Below, piece by piece: positions 64,000-64,000 of a stretch of 64,000 nt of DNA (the first letter of the stretch is position 1; the number at the start of each line of letters is the position of its first letter). A program made the position numbers and the translations under genes. Source of the stretch: Photorhabdus asymbiotica (GTDB lineage: Bacteria > Pseudomonadota > Gammaproteobacteria > Enterobacterales > Enterobacteriaceae); NCBI RefSeq assembly GCF_003634575.1, contig NZ_RBLJ01000002.1:496001-560000 (forward strand). The letters are read 5' to 3'. The notes under the pieces were generated by a model, which made no database searches, had not been told where the DNA came from, and saw only the letters and a list, made by a program, of their open reading frames with translations.

Positions 64000-64000
64000 T

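Overview
The window looks like a gammaproteobacterium of the order Enterobacterales. My best guess is Photorhabdus or a close relative. The guess rests on moderately AT-rich DNA, eight 127-bp-class ERIC repeats with the GTGACTGGGG core, a DinJ-YafQ pair, an Rpn-family nuclease gene, and two type VI secretion (T6SS) clusters side by side. The genus is inferred, not proven by any marker gene.

Region 1 (1-27.3 kb) is T6SS cluster 1, built as two convergent arms. The left arm (+) runs tssK (cut by the window edge), tssL with an OmpA-like domain, tssM, tssA, tssB, tssC, hcp and an FHA-like gene. The right arm (-) runs vgrG, a DUF2169/pentapeptide protein, a second pentapeptide protein, a DUF3540 protein, tssE, tssF, tssG and clpV. 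Together they give sheath, tube, baseplate, inner-membrane complex, recycling ATPase and spike. tssJ and a PAAR tip are not seen and may lie to the left. A 4-kb island (10.3-14.3 kb) sits between the arms. It holds an ERIC, an Rpn nuclease gene with a truncated duplicate, and a dinJ-yafQ toxin-antitoxin pair.

Region 2 (27.3-37.5 kb) separates the two T6SS clusters. It carries a short operon ending in a LuxR-type regulator, divergent from vgrG. It also carries a four-gene minus-strand operon: a LuxE-like acyl-protein synthetase, a LuxC-like reductase fused to a PaaK-like adenylating domain, a second PaaK-like enzyme and a GNAT acetyltransferase. No luciferase genes are present, so this looks like a carboxylate activation/reduction pathway of unknown product. 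About 1.5 kb of very AT-rich, ERIC-filled DNA and two orphan small genes follow.

Region 3 (37.5-64 kb) is T6SS cluster 2, all on the minus strand. In transcription order it runs clpV (cut by the right edge), vgrG, DUF4123 adaptor, VasX-like membrane effector, a block of paralogous small membrane proteins, PAAR, a membrane protein, tssM, tssA, tssF, tssG, tssJ, tssE and tagA. tssB, tssC, tssK, tssL and hcp of this cluster are expected beyond the right edge.

The most striking part is 49.3-58.2 kb. The effector gene overlaps, by ATGA, the first of four paralogous genes for about 330-residue membrane proteins that all end in five tyrosines. Three of these lie in an exact 1080-bp tandem repeat. 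The spacers between copies are scars made of the effector's 3' end joined to pieces of downstream genes; one scar also contains the start of a PAAR gene. I read this as an expanding orphan-immunity array next to a VasX-like effector.
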